From Cacajao melanocephalus (Eukaryota; Chordata; Mammalia; Primates; Pitheciidae), in contig CAUYLG010021491.1 in assembly GCA_963573385.1 (NCBI GenBank), forward strand, positions 1-64,000: 64,000 nt of DNA. The letters run 5' to 3'. Position numbers and translations under genes: made by a program. Positions 10,265 to 24,600 of this stretch are shown here, piece by piece (the stretch's first letter is position 1; the number at the start of each line of letters is the position of its first letter). The notes under the pieces were generated by a model, which made no database searches, was not told the DNA's origin, and saw nothing but the letters and a program-made list of their open reading frames with translations.

Positions 10265-12631
10265 CCCACAACTTAGAGTTAACCTAGAGGCGGTGGCCCC
10301 AGGTAGTTGATGAAGGCTCTGGCTTATGGGATACCGGTTAGACATAGCATGTTGGCATTTCATCAAACAGCCCATGTCTCCTTGGTTTGAGTGATTAGAT
10401 GAGATGTTCAGTGAGAGCTGTATGTTGGTAAACTAGAAAGGTTTTCTTTTATTCATCACTAGATACAGATGAGTTTGTAGGTGTCCTGGGTATCTCATTT
10501 AGTAGAGACTATATATCCCCTTAGAGCTACTGGCTCATCAGAAGCTGGTGATATGCTCAGACAGATAATGTTCACATTGATAAGTGGGGTTTTCATGGCA
10601 GAAGCAGAACAACCCACTCTTTAGGAAACACACTGTGATCCCTTTGGGGTAAATGCAAAGCTTGATGACCTCCTGCCTTCTGTTGGTGTCCATATACTGG
10701 TGGAACACTTTGACCTTGGGTTTGGAGAGAGATGAGAACATAAAACTGAGATTCCATATTGTTTGTATAATCATATTTGCAATATGTGGCCAACTCTTCT
10801 GATTTATTGCTGAACAGAACTTCCCATAAGTTGGCATCAGGACAGGAAGAGTCCAGGACTCATCAGGCAAAGTAAATAATACTGGCAGCGGCTAGCTAGT
10901 ATCAAGGCAAAGCCTGGGTTTTCCTGAACATGGATTATGGGAGTCTGATTAACAAGACCTGGAAACAAAAGTAAATGTGGGCAACAGATAATGAAAAGCA
11001 CAACTTTCTTGCAATGCCTAACTTGATGACAGAAGTTTCTTGGGTACTGATACCTACAGAAGGAAGAAAGGGGCTTAGAATAGGGTAAGAAGCTAGCTAC
11101 ATGGCCCAGATTTGGTTTTTATAGCTGTATGTAGCCCCTGAGATTATGACCCTAAGGCTCTGACTCAGGACCAGTCAGCTGCTCACTCTGGGCATCATAA
11201 TTTCTCTTCTTGTCATTAAGGACTAGAGTGTGGCTGGAGCTAGAGTCAGCAGTCATTTAGGTGAGTGGCATTGCCATGGGGAGGTCATCACTGGATGATA
11301 GTGGCCTTCCCATTGCTATAAAGGAATATTCAATTTGGGGGCACATCTCATCCTTAGGCAGCAATGGCTGATGAGCATGAGCAGCAGAGGTTTTTCTGGG
11401 TTTAGGTCAGGTTTTGGTAGCCTAGTCTACCTAGTCTAAAGGCGTTGGGATCAAATCTGGGGTTTTTTCTATGTGTTTTATGTTACAGGGCTATGGGGCA
11501 AGTGAAGGGGGACTACCCCTTAGAGAGGGGGACAACAATCCCATTTCCCCTTGGGTCCTGCCAGTGTATCGTTGGCTATCTCTTTCTAGGCAGGTCACAG
11601 GATATATTGCTAAGCATTGCCACATGTTAGTGGTCTCTGTGGACAGAGAAAAGGCCTCGTTCTCTTCTCTGCTTCATGAAAGGGCCAGAACTCACTGCTT
11701 GCTAAATATACTCATACATACACACGCACAAATGGCATGCACTGCATACCTGGAACTTAGTATCAAAATGGCTAAAGAAGTTAAAGGCATTTATTGGCCC
11801 AAGTAAGTTAAAAGTGAGTAAGTAGAACATACTAAACAAATAGATCATACTATACAACGGATCAACCATTTCACCAAATACCTATTTCATTTTGTTTGTC
11901 CCCTTAACTTCCAATATTGACTTTAGTCTAAAGCTGGCAGACTTGAAATGGCTTTGAACATCTCCTGAGGCAAAATGCCTTTTCATTTATATCCATCAGG
12001 AAGTGAAAATGTCTTTCCTTTTCCAGAATCCCTAGACACCATCTCCTATTGACCCATTAGCCCAAACTAGATTATGTGCCTGCTGTTAAACCAATCACGG
12101 TAGTCTAGGAGATGAGCTTCACTAATGGGATTATGTTAATCAGGGCCTTTTATAGGTATTTAAGCTACTATATTATTTTTGATATTTTAAATAAAGTACA
12201 TAGTGATACTTAAACATAATCATCACTTTTAGAATCGTAGAATTATTCTGAATTAATACAAGAAATCTTAGTTTCCTATTAATTCTGTGAAGGACTAGGT
12301 AAAACACAAAAGACTTGCCAATCTGGTTAATGTTAAAAATACATTGTGGATGATGTTGGCTAAAACCACATTTCCCAGAATTTTGAAAAATGTCTTATCT
12401 TCGGATAGATGCCTGGTCTGTCCTATATGATTTATGTGAAATCCTGCTTTGATGCAGGAGGATGGGGTAGATAAAGGTTCATAGATCCTTATGTCTCTAC
12501 AATACTAGAAAAATGCACAGGAAATAGTCTACATTCTTCTTACCACAAAGCAAATAATAAAGCCACACACTTGAAAAATAACTTTTTTACTGTTAGATGA
12601 CTTGATAATATAATCTCAGAAGAAAAGTAGG
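10265..12631. other. Unassigned; contains a minus-strand open region
   Basis: No repeat was named with confidence. Two overlapping minus-strand frames are open across 10538-10870 and 10593-10793. Neither shows a domain I can name, and both lack an upstream continuation because stops occur just above. A decayed retroelement is possible but not shown. The stretch 11920-12170 has the look of an old interspersed repeat but matched no family I recall. Confidence 0.4.
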
Positions 12632-12868
12632 GCATGAGAATCCGGAGGGAAGTGGTTTCTGATTTCTATTCTGCCACATACAAACTGTGTTACCTTGGTC
12701 AAATCGTTTCACCTGTCTAAGCCTATTTCCTTACCTGTAAAATGTAGATGATGATGCTTACTCTCTTTCTACCTTATTAAGTTGCCATGAGGATCAAATA
12801 AGATAATATGCCTGAAAGTGCTCTCTAAACTATAAAAGGCTTTTGCGTGTACGGTATTAGTATTATTT
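12632..12868 (+). repeat. MIR SINE, near full length
   Basis: The MIR blocks occur in sense order: 'attctgccacatac', 'ctgtgttaccttggtcaa', 'ttccttacctgtaaaatg', 'gttgccatgaggatcaa' and 'gaaagtgctctctaaac'. Length and order fit a nearly complete element. Confidence 0.85.
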
Positions 12869-12894
12869 TGATGATTTGACTGCTAAATTTGCTT

Positions 12895-13020
12895 AAATAA
12901 ATTTGTGGCCTTGGCAAAGTTATTTAGCATCTCTTATTCTTATTTTCTGTTCTTATAAGGAATTGATCCAGATGACCTCTAATATCTCTTCTAGCTCAGC
13001 TTTGGGATATTTTAATTATA
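12895..13020 (+). repeat. MIR-related SINE fragment (MIR3/MIRc type)
   Basis: The tRNA-SINE core 'ggccttggcaaagttattt' is followed by 'cagatgacctctaatatctc' and 'tctagctcagctttg'. This is the 3' end seen in MIR relatives that read 'gatgacctctaaggtccctt'. It follows the preceding MIR by under 30 bases. Confidence 0.6.
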
Positions 13021-13682
13021 TATTTTTTCTGTGGATATTGAAGGATACTTACACATTGGGCAGAGGGTTAGGGGAGCATGGATTTACAATGACCAGCTTT
13101 GGCCAGTAATGCTGAGGATCAGCTACAGCTACATCTTTGATGCAGTTTCCTGGAATTTTAGTGGTGGCAATTATAATCAACATAGAATATTTGTTCAGTG
13201 CCCCAAGTTGGTTTCTGTATATTAAGTGTGTATAAGTTTGCGAGTTAGCTTGTGGACATATGTTTTGAGAAAGAATGTGCACAACTCAGAAAAAGGATGA
13301 TTTCACCAAGGAATCCAATTTATTGGCAATTTCGGGAACAGAACTCACATATTTTGATCTTCATGGGACAGGATTTGCAATTATTATATTTTTAGTTTTA
13401 AAGGAATAACTAAATTGGTGAGAAAATGGCCTCCAAAGCTAATGAGGAAGGGTTGCCTTTGATGGTAGAAGATTTTGAACTATCTAGATGGATAGAAAAT
13501 TGAAAGAGAAGTTCAGAAAATTAGGACCTTGAAACAGTGAGACATTAAGTTTTTGAACTGAAGGAATGCAATTTGAGAATCTTCCCTATGTGTTCATTAT
13601 AAACAGGGCTTTTATCTGTCAATATTTTCAGGCTATAAATATGAATTCCTTTGGCAGATATGATGATGATAACCATACCATA
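13021..13682. other. Unassigned
   Basis: No repeat or gene was recognised. A minus-strand frame of 77 codons at 13049-13282 lacks any domain. Confidence 0.45.
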
Positions 13683-13930
13683 GCAACAATAATAGTTAAC
13701 ATTCATTGCATACTTGCTGTGTCCTGGGTGCTAATCTGAGTGCTATACGTGTATTCTTTCTTTGGATCCTAGGTATAACTTTGTGTGATGAGTGCTATTA
13801 TTTCCTCTTTGCAGATGAGGAAACTGAGGCACAGAATGGTTAATTAACTTATACAAGATCACATACTAAGTAAAGGGCAGAGCTGAGATTCAAACCCATA
13901 TAACACTAAAATCACATTTACCCTGTTAGA
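13683..13930 (-). repeat. MIR SINE, near full length, antisense
   Basis: The plus strand shows the reverse-complement MIR blocks: 'aataatagttaacattcatt', 'gtcctgggtgctaatctgag', 'cagatgaggaaactgaggca' and 'gcagagctgagattcaaacc'. This is among the best preserved MIRs in the window. Confidence 0.9.
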
Positions 13931-13987
13931 TATCTTTTACCATTACCACCACCAACATGAACAATTAAGCCTCATGTTGTTTTTGTT

Positions 13988-14126
13988 ATTCTAGGCACAT
14001 CACCTGTTAACTTATTTGATTTTCGTAACAACCCTATGTAATAGACACTATCATCATTATCATCTTTATGTTAAAACTAAAGAGCAGAGGTCTAGCTCCA
14101 GAGTTTGTATTCTTAGCTATTATACA
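13988..14126 (-). repeat. MIR SINE fragment, antisense
   Basis: It contains 'ctaggcacatcacctgttaa', 'cgtaacaaccctatgtaata' and 'tctagctccagagtttgt' in antisense MIR order. The central 'gatgaggaaactgagg' block is degraded. Confidence 0.7.
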
Positions 14127-14195
14127 ATAATAATAATACAATTTAAAAATTATGGAAAAAACTTAGCAGCAAGTACTTGAGAGATTTTCACAGGT

Positions 14196-14388
14196 CAGCT
14201 GCAAAATGCTTTGTGCACATTATTTTTACCATAATTATATTAGGTGCAAATAGTTTTATCTTTGCTTTATAAATGACAAGACTGAGGCTTAGAAAAATTA
14301 GGAAACTTGCCCAAAATCTCAAAAATGATAAGGATAGAATCCAAGACTCAGCCTTTTGAGACTGACCTCAACACCCATGATCCTATAT
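14196..14388 (-). repeat. MIR SINE fragment, antisense
   Basis: It contains 'caaaatgctttgtgcacatt', 'tttataaatgacaagactga' and 'aacttgcccaaaatctc' in antisense MIR order. It is the third antisense MIR in 700 bases. Confidence 0.75.
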
Positions 14389-14483
14389 AATTATAACCCT
14401 ATTTTCAACCATGCTATCATAATGCTATTTTGAACCATTTGGAGCAGGACGTTACAAAATGTTGGCTCTTTATGACCATAACA

Positions 14484-14562
14484 TTTGTTCATTCATTCAT
14501 TCAACAAATGTTTTTTGAACACCTGCTTATTGTGTACCAAGTGATATACCTCCATAGTTTCC
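14484..14562 (-). repeat. L2 LINE 3' end, antisense
   Basis: It shows the antisense L2 terminus 'attcattcattcaacaaatg' followed by 'tttgaacacctgcttattgt', matching the consensus 'tattgagcacctactatgt'. Confidence 0.75.
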
Positions 14563-15445
14563 CAGGTGGGTTACAAAATGGTGTACAATATTTTCTTCAC
14601 CACAGAAAACTTCTAGAAGGATGAATGATTGGTGGCAAAGATGCTTTAACAAATGCAAAGATAGTCTGATAATGATCATTCTAGGTTTGATCTCAGAAAA
14701 TAGTTAAATTAACTAATTCCATTTAAAAACAAAATATTTAAATCTATAAGTAGCAGCAAAAAATACACAAAAATACACATAAAAACTGATGAGGATAACT
14801 TAATCAATGCCAAATTAGTCCAAAAAGAGATTTTCCCCCTCATTGCAATACCTGAATCAGTGAAAATCAAACGAGATGACCTAGCACAGTGTTTTGAAAG
14901 TGTGTTGAATAGGTTCTCCCACTATTTTACTTGCAAAGTGAGTGCTAATTGGATAAGGTCATGGTCTTTGGGATGGAACATTTGCTGGGAGCAATGAGTG
15001 ACAACAATTATAAAGCTAGTCACTTTATGGCTAGGAGGGGTCACAGGGTATCCTAGACAAAGGGCCTCTTTGTGATTAACCTTACCCTCTTTCTGTTGAA
15101 TCACCTTGTATTTCCTTCTGATACTTTCTACCTGAGAGAATGCACTAGCTTTGCATTTCAGAGAGCTAATGTTTTGGCAGATGTTTACATTTGTTCTGTA
15201 GGGATAAGTCTCCTTGTGTTTTCCACTAAGTTTTAAGAGCAAAAATGTGTACTAATTGTGTACTAGTTGTGAATATATACTTAATAGTTTTGTTAAAACC
15301 TCTGTAACTAACCAATGCTGGCAGATATGGGGCTACCTGGCTAAATGTGTGGATTTATCTAGCCTTCTCCCAATTTAAACAATGTGGCATTTAACAGTAT
15401 AACATAGTACTTTCTAAATAGTAGATTTTAAATACATGTTCATTG
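14563..15445. other. Unassigned
   Basis: No repeat or gene was recognised. The minus-strand frame of 106 codons at 14922-15242 has no visible domain, signal peptide or family resemblance. Confidence 0.45.
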
Positions 15446-17051
<1,606 letters not shown>

Positions 17052-18632
17052 CAGTTTTTTCTTTTTATCATTGTTAAGCTTTTTCTGTCCTGTCCAAAGA
17101 ATTTTTGCCTACCCCAAGCTTGCAAAGACAGTCTCTTGTGTGCTATGTTTTCTTTTAGAAACTTCATAGTTCTGAATTTTTTATTTAGGTCTATGGCACG
17201 TTTACAATTATTTGTATATGGAGTAAAACAGCACTAGGTTTATTGTTATTATTCCATACAGATATCTAGTTGTTCCAGCACTGTTTGTTTTTTTTTTTTA
17301 AAGTCATTTTCCCATTAACTCAGTGCTGCAGTTAAAAAATGAAATCAATTTTCCTTATATATCAGGGTCTATTTATTGACTTATTTTTTTCATTGATTTG
17401 ACATCCTATGCCAGTACCATATTGTGTTGATTATTTTGGTTTACAGCAAGTCTTAAAATCAGGTAGTGTAAGTCCTTCGACTTACTCTTTTTCAAATTGT
17501 TTAGGCTATTCTAGGTGTGTTGCATTTTATATAGGGTTTAGAATTAACTTTCAATTGTCTAAAAAATCCTTGCAGAAATTTTGACAGAGATTATATTGAA
17601 GATATAGACAGATTTGGAAAGAAGGGGCATTATCACACTACTGAGTTTTGTGAGTCGTATATATGGTATGTCTTTCTACTTATTTATGTCTTTAATTTTT
17701 CTCAGCTGTGTTTTATATTCTTGTAGCACTCTTGCACATTTTCATCAGATTTTTTTAAGTATTTGACAGTTTTTGAAACTTCTATAGATTTTATTTTAAT
17801 ATTTCATGCTCTGAGTGTTCACTGTTAATGTATAAAAAGAAAATTGATTTTTAAATACTAACCTTGTATTTTGTAACCTAAGTTCACTTATTAGTTATTT
17901 TTTTGTAGATTCCATGGGGTTTTCTATTTATACAATCATACCAACTGTGAATAATCTCAGTTTTACTATTTTTTCAAAATAAATGTCTTTTATGTATTTT
18001 TTTTCTTGTACTAGTTAAGATGTCCAATGGAATGTTGAAAAGTAGTAAAAGCAGTAACGTTTAACTTGCTTCCAATCTTAGCCTTTGAGCATTAAATATG
18101 ATATTAGCTACAGGTTTTATATAGATGCCTTTATCAGGATGAGGGAGTTTCTTTCTATTTCTAACTTGATGTGAGTTTTTATCATGGACAGATATTGTCA
18201 GTTTTTTTTTTCTGTTTCTATGGAGACTTTTTGGCATTTGTTTGTTAATGTGGTGAATTACATTGATATCTATTCTAATGTTGACTGAACCTTCCATTCC
18301 TGGGATAAACTCACTTGGTAATGATATAGTTTTCTTTTTATATATTTCTGGATTCAATTTGCTAATATATTTTAAAGAAATTTTGTATCCATCTTCAGGA
18401 ATAATATTGATCTCTATTTTTTTTCTCTTTTAATATCTTTATCAGATCTTGAGTTCAGTATTATGCTGTCTCATGAAATCAGTTGCAAAGTAGTCCTTTC
18501 TCCTCTGCATTCTGAAATACATTTTTTTGTGGGCTTAATATTAGTTTTTCCTTGATTCTTTGATGGAATTAACTATTTAAGTCTTCTGGGCCTGAAGTTT
18601 TCTTTGTGAGAAATTTTGTATTGCAAATTAAA
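17052..18632 (-). repeat. L1M LINE, antisense: ORF2 C-terminal half and RT region
   Basis: The plus strand is the complement of L1 ORF2, read from the C-terminus towards the RT domain. Landmarks are 'tatccagttg'-like 'atatctagttgttccagcac', 'ctatgccagtaccatattgt', 'tattctaggtgtgttgcatt', 'gatattagctacaggtttta', 'catagatgcc'-like 'atagatgcctttatcagg' and 'cattcctgggataaactcac'. Many stops and indels show it is long dead; a 98-codon minus-strand frame at 18061-18357 is a residual piece of it. Confidence 0.9.
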
Positions 18633-18639
18633 TAAAAAA

Positions 18640-19203
18640 TAAGTTTTATTATTTACCTTCTGCTGTGTAATTACCACAAATTTAGCAACTTAAAACAACA
18701 TGTATTTATTATCTTACTCTTTCTGTGAGTCAGGAATCCAGGCATGGCTTGGCTGAGTTCTCTGCTTCAAGGTCTCTCACAAGGGTGCCATTGAGGTGTT
18801 GGTCAGGACTGGGGTCATATCTATGGCACAACTGGGGAAAGGCTGGCTTCCAAACTCACCTGGTTATTGATGGGACCCAATCCCCTTTGTGAATATGGGA
18901 CTCTTTTCCCTGCTGACTGTTGGTAGAGGTGCCTTCAGTCCCCACTCATGTGAACATCTCTACAGGGCAACTTCATCAGAGCCAGCAAAGGAGAGGTCTA
19001 CAGGGAGGGTCTGCTAGCAAGAAGGAGGTTACAGTCTTGTGTAACATAGTCATAGAAGTGACATCCCATCACCTTTGCCTCATATTATTATTAAATAAAG
19101 TCAAAGGCCCCACCTACTATCAAGGGAAGGGAATTTTATAAAGGCATAAATAGTGGGAGGTAGGGATAATTGTTAGATAATTGTTAGATTCCGTCTACCA
19201 TGT
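18640..19203 (-). mobile_element. MLT1-type MaLR LTR, antisense, inserted in L1M
   Basis: The plus strand shows antisense MLT1 landmarks: 'taattaccacaaatttagca', 'acttaaaacaacatgtattt', 'gagtcaggaatccaggcatg', 'caaaggccccacctac' and the terminal 'ccgtctacca'. L1 ORF2 complement resumes directly after it. The insertion order is therefore L1M first, MLT1 later. The plus-strand frame at 18920-19141 lies inside the LTR and is not a gene. Confidence 0.75.
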
Positions 19204-19585
19204 AGATATAGGGCTACATACACTTTCCATTTATTCCTACGTCAGTTTTGGTAAGTTGTGTTTTTCAAGGACTTTTTCCATTTCATCTCTGTTGTCAAAT
19301 TTAGTGGCATAAAGTTTTTCACAGTAGCCTTTCATTATATTCTAAAATATTTGTTGAGTGATATTCCATTTTTCATTCTCGATATTAGTGATTTATATTT
19401 TCTCTCATTTTTAAAATCAGTCTTTTTGTAAATCTTTTCAAAGAATCAATGATTGACTTTGTTGTTTTCTCCCTGTAGTTTATCTACTTTCTAATTAACT
19501 GAATGTTTTCTTACTTATATTATTTATTTTTACTTTTAGTTTAATTTGCTCTTATTTTTCTAACTTCTTAAAGCAGAAATTTTCA
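19204..19585 (-). repeat. L1M LINE, antisense: ORF2 N-terminal direction, last segment
   Basis: It continues the same L1 copy with 'cgtcagttttggtaagttgt', 'caaatttagtggcataaag', 'cacagtagcctttcatta' and 'cttttcaaagaatcaatg', the complement of ORF2 upstream of the RT core. Confidence 0.85.
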
Positions 19586-20239
19586 CAACTTCATAGCCAT
19601 GTGAGTATACTACTAGAACCTCTCACAGGACTTTGGAAAGTGCCTATGCCATTGAGAGGCCATGAGGCTCTCTCTTCGTTATGTTCACTATAAATTCTAC
19701 TTCTTATACTCTTCTATTTCATTTATTTGAAAATGTACATTGGTTTTTATATTTTAACAACTCTGAAAATGGAATATGTCCTATAAGATATGACATCTTA
19801 TAATTGCTGTCAGCCAGGCAGAAGTCATGGCATAGTCATCATTGCCTGAGGATGCGTAAAGCTGGTTATGGCTGTTTATAATGTCATCATTTAAGTATTA
19901 AAATATTATAAAATAATTACATTATGATTCAGCACTGAAACCAAAAAAGAATGTATATTAAGAAAGACAGCAACATTTAACATTAGTGAAGCAAATATTA
20001 CTGGAAGAATGATCATAATTTAATATTTTCTTTCAAAGCAATAACCAATTAATTTCATTTATATTTTGCTTTTCATGTGTCTATCATAGTAATATAGGAG
20101 AAAAGCCATGTCTAAATCACAGCTAAAATGAAAACATTTAGTGATGAGAAAGCACAGAGTCGTGATTTTATTGGTAGTCTTTTTCTTTTTTCTGATATAT
20201 CTCATAGCTGATAGTGCCTTTGATTCAATGAAATATGGG
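19586..20239. other. Unassigned
   Basis: No repeat or gene was recognised. The sequence is A+T-rich. Confidence 0.45.
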
Positions 20240-20432
20240 TAGCACATTTAATTCTCACATAAAATCCTATGAAGTTGCTGACTATTATTACTCATTTTTA
20301 GAAATTAGAAAACTGGAGCACAGGAGATTAACTTTTTCAAGTAATATAGCTAGAAGGTGGCAGAGGTAGGATGAGAATGTAGGAGTTTGGGTCTATGCTC
20401 TTCATCACAACATTATCTTGCCATGGTACTTG
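20240..20432 (-). repeat. MIR SINE, antisense
   Basis: Antisense MIR blocks: 'aattctcacataaaatccta', 'ttagaaattagaaaactgga', 'gctagaaggtggcagaggta' and 'ggtctatgctcttcatca'. Confidence 0.75.
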
Positions 20433-20504
20433 ATGGGAGTGGAGAAGCAGTTTCCTTTTTGAGATGCTCATCAATGGAAATATTAGATTTTCCAGATGAC
20501 TATT

Positions 20505-20690
20505 GACCTTGTCCTTTTCCTACTTAAAACTGTTCATGAGCTCTTCACCACCCATGTATAGAGCCCAAACTTCTTAAATGCAAAGCCTTCAATGACCTAG
20601 CCTCAGCCAGCTCTTGAGCCTTACCCAATTCATGCAACATTAAACACCAGCAGCATCAAACTATTGTCTCATATTTTACCACAACCATAT
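20505..20690 (+). repeat. L2 LINE fragment
   Basis: It carries 'cctacttaaaactgttcatg', 'cttcaatgacctagcctcag' and 'ccagctcttgagccttaccc', matching the L2 region that reads 'ctgcttaaaaccctccaatg' and onward. An LTR follows, and then L2 3' sequence resumes at about 21345. Confidence 0.65.
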
Positions 20691-20869
20691 GTTCATATAT
20701 CTAAGGCATTTCTGGTTTACATCTCTGGTCCTGACATCATAGTTAGTCGATCCTCCTTTCACTTTTTAAGGGTGCCAGTTTAGATAACAAGGTCATCCTA
20801 CCTATCATGCCTCTAGTTGTGTTTTGCTTGTTTGAGGTTATTTGTATTAATCCTTATGCAGAAAAGACT

Positions 20870-21330
20870 TGACATAGCAGGCCTAACTTCTATATTTTGA
20901 AAGGCCTGCTTACGAGGTTGTCTCTTGGCTACCATTTGAAAACTTGGATTTCAGAAGGTTTTCAGTTCCAACCATTCCTAGGCCTGGTAAGAGTGACTAC
21001 ACTGTGCTAAAATATGGTTTATGCTAAATACTTGTTTTCCTTCTGAAAATCAGGAATTTTGGTACATGTTAGGAAAAGATGCCTATATGACTAGCCCCTC
21101 CAGTAAAATTCCTGGACTTTGAGTATCTAAGAAGCTTCCCTGGTTGTCAACATTTCACGTGTCATCACAACTCATTTTAATTAAGCAAGTCCTGTGTGAC
21201 TTAGTAGAGAGTGGATTCTTAGAAGTTTGTTGTGATTTCTTCTGGACTTTGCCTCATGTGCCTATTCCCTTTGTTGATTTTGCTTTGTATCCTGGCACTG
21301 TAATAAATCATAGCTTTGAATATATGGTAA
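20870..21330 (+). mobile_element. ERVL-type solo LTR (MLT2/LTR16/LTR33-like)
   Basis: Landmarks in order are 'tgacatagcaggcctaact' at the start, 'tcctggactttgagtatcta', 'agcttccctggttgtcaaca', and near the end 'ttgattttgctttgtatcct' followed by 'cactgtaataaatcatag', which holds the polyadenylation-type signal. L2 pieces on both sides suggest insertion into an older L2. The family assignment is approximate. Confidence 0.65.
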
Positions 21331-21344
21331 GTCCTATAAGTCCT

Positions 21345-21690
21345 TGTAGTAAAACATCAAATCTGGAGGTAGCCTTGGGGTTCCCTGACACCCCTTCACC
21401 ACCTGGAATCACTTTCTGTATCTTCCCCTTCCCTCTTTGCCTGGATGACCTTTTCCTGGAAGCTGCCTCTGAATTGCTTCCCACCCCATCCTGCTGATAC
21501 TCTTCTTGGAGCTACTATCCTGCGGCTGTTCCTACTTCTGCATTTATCACCTCATTTAATAATTGCAGAGACTTTGTCTTGTACTCCACTAGACTATGAG
21601 TTTCTTGAAGGCTAGATCTGTGTTATATTTGTCCTTGAATCTGTTTACCTGTCACTAATATTTGTTGAAAATAAATACACTGGCCAATCC
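21345..21690 (+). repeat. L2 LINE 3' end
   Basis: It contains the L2 3' landmarks 'tgcctggatgaccttttcct', 'ctccactagactatgagttt', 'cttgaaggctagatctgtg' and 'ctaatatttgttgaaaataa'. A 117-codon frame at 21144-21497 spans the LTR/L2 junction and so is not a gene. Confidence 0.75.
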
Positions 21691-24600
21691 AGGATTGTTT
21701 TATGACATCTGGTGGTGTCTATATTTAAAATAATTAAAACATGAGTTTGGAATGTGCTTTGAGAACTCTTTTTAAGCATACCTTTGCTTATAAAGTTAAG
21801 TTATTAATCTGTTTTCTATTTAATAGGCACTTAGAAAACACCTACTGTATATTATATGCTAAGTGGGGCTTTGGGGTCTAAAAAAGAAAGAAGAGAATTA
21901 AAGGGCCGACTTGACGTTAAGACAGTTGGGAGAATTAAATATATTTTTCAGCTTTGTTATTCTGCAAAACTGGGCAAAGGAAAATGGCTCTTCTTAATTC
22001 ATAGCCATGAGATGAAACAAAGTAGACCAGGGTGATGCTTCGAGAGAAGGTGCCAGGGAATTCCAAGTACAGTATTTATCAATAACTTGCAAGCTTCACT
22101 AATTTTTACTAAAAAAAGCTGCTGCTGCTTTTTCTTTTTTCTTTTTTTTTTTTGTGATTACTCATTGGCTAGAAACGTAGACTCTTTTTCTGGTGTAATT
22201 CATTTCTTTATAAATTTCATAAAAATGGAATTTAGATTTATTTTTTCCTTCCTTCACTTGTTTGCAAATGCCTCACTGTTTCCTCTCACGAGTTATACAA
22301 TCAGCTTGCTATTTTTTAGTACTGCTTTTCTGACAAAACCAAGCTTAAGCTTTATGAGATATATTTTCATATCTTGGAAGTTATCTTGTCTCAATGATAA
22401 CTTTGCTATGAGCTGAATATATTATATATCATTTTAATTGTTCTTACACTTAAAAGCAATATTAAGTTTCCTGAGATGTCATTTTTCAAGTTAAAATTAG
22501 AACTAGAAAAAGACACCCTCCTTTTAGGGGATGGGGCATTTATACAATAAGGAGTGGAAGTTATTGGCTATTCCAGATAGAAAGTTTCAGCTAAGCTCAG
22601 CCAACATTGTAATTACATCTTATATTTCTCTTCAAGATGTAGCTGAATATCTGGGAATGGCTGGGATGGAATTAATCAATGTCTGAATCATTCCTTTTGT
22701 GAGAACTTAAGCTGATCTCAGATTGTTCAAAACACCTTTCTTATATACTATCTTTTACTCATTACTAACAACCATTATCCTTTTGAGGAGAAAATAGTTT
22801 ACAGAACACTGGTCTTGGCCATGTAAGGCTCAAAATTAAGCCTATACAGATAATAACTTAGCTCTTCTCTTAATTGTGGGCTTTATACCAATTTTTTCTA
22901 AATCATAAACAATTTAAAATTATTATATGTGATACATGGGAATATTTCAGATTATTAATTATTTTAATATTAACAAAAGCCTCTATTTCATGAATAGAAA
23001 GTCCAGATTTTAAGCTGAATAATTCACAAACACTTGTAAAAGAACTCCTGAGAAAATCTTTGAAAAAATTATTCAAATATTTTTGCATTGACCAAGCCTT
23101 ATTTACTTCTTAACAAGATAAAAAAATTATGTCTAAATCAAGTCCATCATCTATTTAACAGAGGCAAAAATCCACAGAGGTCTGGCTAAATAATAAAATT
23201 GTAGTTTGGGAAGAATTGGAAGCCTCACCCTCCCAAATGCTCTTGCTGTCACTCCTCTTTCCCTCTCCTTCTCTTGATGAAATACACTATAGAATCCTTA
23301 AATTATCTGTTTTCTAATCATATACTTTTTACCTCTTAAAAATACAAAGTCAACATATTTTTAATAATGGTTTGCTTTTAAATTTTGAGATAGTTTAGGG
23401 TTTTTGTTCTCCCACTAGATCTATGCACTGGCCACATTTTAGTTTATGATTCTAGCTAAAGCTATTGAAAGACGCCTAAGTATTCTAGTTTTGCATAATC
23501 CTTGTTAGATAGATTTATTCTGATATAATTTTCATCGGTTACTATTGTGCTCATTTTTAAGTCCTACCTTCAAGATGTTTACTTTAGAAAAAGAAACAAC
23601 TTCACAAAATTCTGATATTGCAATATAAAATTACAGTTTTACATCAGAACAAGAACTAAACCAGACTTACAAATTGGGTGGTGAAGAGAATACAGCGTAC
23701 TAGCCGAAGGATGCCATCCCTCTGCTTCCCCACTTCTACTGTTTCTTTTCATGTTGCTGTTGCTCAACTCCCGGAAAGAAACACCAGGAACAAAGACCTA
23801 TTCTATTAGCATAGTTTCTCTTCTCCAGGAAAACAGCTAAACGTGTAACATCTTAGTGTGAAAACAACTATTGGAAGAACAAAAGAATCAAAATGAGTAT
23901 CTGACTCACACTTAAAGAAATATTTTAGCAATGAAGTTCAAACTGCATTATTAATAGGAAGCCGATTTCTTTCTGGTCCTAAACACTGGTGAACTAATAA
24001 AGATGATGATGATTATTATTTCTGGCCTTTACATTTCTCATTTCTTATCAGAATTCCAACCCTCTGAGGCAGATTGTGGGCATTAACAGCTCTGGGAAAC
24101 TGAGCAGCGTCTGAACATACAATGATTGATTCTTGCTCTGATTGAAATAGCTTTCAATGAAAAGTTGCTGTATGAGAAAGATAACTTATTTTAAAACAGC
24201 AACCCAAATAGTCATATTTTCAAGAACACTCTGGCTTGATAATCAACATATTTCTACGGTTGCAATATATTTGTAAGTGTTGAAAAAAAAGACGGCATGG
24301 GCAAAAGACTAATGAAAATGTAAAGATAGGTGTCTATTATTAGGGGAGTCAATGTATTATTTTTCACCACTTGTTTTATTAACGTACATCTTATGTTACA
24401 AGTTGCTGTAATCTCCTTTATTAGGACTAGCTGAAAGGTCCTGTCATTATTTATTGTTTCAATGCCTCAGGTTCCGCATTTTGTTCTGAATTTTCTATGC
24501 CAACTTCTTTTGACATGAAAGTAAAATATTGTTGTTTGGGTAGATGTGTGAATGGGTCTAGGATGGGTGTTTTATATGAAAACAATCACGGAAAATCAGT

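Noticed and set aside
18061..18357. Minus-strand open frame of 98 codons
   Set aside because: It is a remnant of ORF2 in a dead L1M, not an independent gene.
21144..21497. Plus-strand open frame of 117 codons
   Set aside because: It crosses the junction between an ERVL-type LTR and an L2.
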